Positions 7,384 through 7,457 of a DNA stretch of 7,457 nt are shown piece by piece. How positions within the stretch are numbered: position 1 is the first letter of the stretch; each line of letters begins with the position of its first letter. The position numbers and the translations under genes were made by a program. The notes beneath the pieces were generated by a model that worked only from the letters and a program-made list of their open reading frames with translations, was not told the DNA's origin and did not search any database. Source of the stretch: an uncultured Selenomonadaceae bacterium (GTDB lineage: Bacteria; Bacillota; Negativicutes; Selenomonadales; Selenomonadaceae); contig CATYZV010000083.1 in the NCBI GenBank assembly GCA_958415865.1, forward strand, positions 1-7,457, read 5' to 3'.

Positions 7384-7401
7384 AGCAGGCGGATACCTGC
7401 T
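7384..7401 (-). promoter_or_regulatory. Stem-loop in the cobU leader next to the ribosome binding site
   Basis: AGCAGG (7384-7389) and CCTGCT (7396-7401) are perfect inverted 6-base arms around a 6-base loop. An outer TCTA/TAGA pair (7381-7384 and 7405-7408) could lengthen the stem with a bulge and would then touch the Shine-Dalgarno. On the minus strand an A-run, not a T-run, adjoins it, so it is not a terminator for the cob genes. A role in translation control of cobU is possible but unproven. Confidence 0.4.
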
Positions 7402-7448
7402 CAGTAGATTTATTTTTTTGCGGATATATGCTATCCTATACACGATAT

Positions 7449-7454
7449 ATTATA
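7449..7454 (-). promoter_or_regulatory. Possible -10 box of a promoter for the cob genes
   Basis: TATAAT on the minus strand matches the sigma-A -10 consensus about 82 bases upstream of the cobU start. The -35 element would fall at or beyond the right edge, so it cannot be checked. The surrounding sequence is alternating A and T, which makes chance matches common. Confidence 0.3.
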
Positions 7455-7457
7455 TAT

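Noticed and set aside
7384..7419. Rho-independent terminator on the + strand (hairpin followed by a 7-T run)
   Set aside because: The hairpin and T-run have terminator-like layout, but no + strand gene ends here and the T-run is 11 bases beyond the perfect stem unless a bulged extension forms. It could only stop antisense transcription.
7367..7457. Cobalamin riboswitch upstream of cobU
   Set aside because: I see no B12-box or the other conserved core elements, and 91 bases is too short for a whole riboswitch. It could still exist further right, outside the window.

Overview
The window holds one continuous run of six genes, all read on the minus strand (right to left), with gaps of only 17 to 37 bases and no recognisable terminator between them. 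In transcription order: cobU (7366-6818), cobS (6796-6020), cobC (5982-5341), a PolC-type DNA polymerase III alpha subunit (5321-1509), brnQ (1475-126) and the first 36 codons of an unidentified AT-rich gene that runs off the left edge (108-1). The only non-coding stretch of note is the 91-base leader upstream of cobU (7367-7457). It is AT-rich, with a -10-like box at the window edge and small inverted repeats next to the cobU ribosome binding site.

PolC-type polymerase is characteristic of Firmicutes (Bacillota), Tenericutes and a few other phyla. The strong AGGAGG-like ribosome binding sites, frequent TTG starts, roughly balanced base composition and cobamide synthesis genes fit an anaerobic Firmicute. 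My best guess is a member of the Negativicutes (Selenomonas, Phascolarctobacterium or Acidaminococcus relatives), but this is inference from general features, not from a marker gene.

CobU, CobS and CobC together carry out most of nucleotide-loop assembly, the last stage of cobamide (B12-type cofactor) synthesis and salvage. CobU activates adenosylcobinamide to its GDP derivative, CobS joins it to alpha-ribazole or its phosphate, and CobC removes the phosphate. CobT, the usual fourth partner, is not in the window. BrnQ is a sodium-coupled branched-chain amino acid importer. PolC is replicative and has no obvious functional link to either.

The most notable item is the polymerase. It is a complete PolC in every other respect (N-terminal domain, OB fold, PHP domain, zinc-binding motif, catalytic palm aspartates, C-terminal clamp-binding peptide). 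However, the DEDD proofreading exonuclease that canonical PolC carries inside its PHP domain is absent, and the PHP halves join directly across about 13 residues. The PHP metal ligands look intact. The polymerase also sits in a cobamide gene cluster rather than beside proS or rimP-nusA, where it often lies in other Firmicutes.
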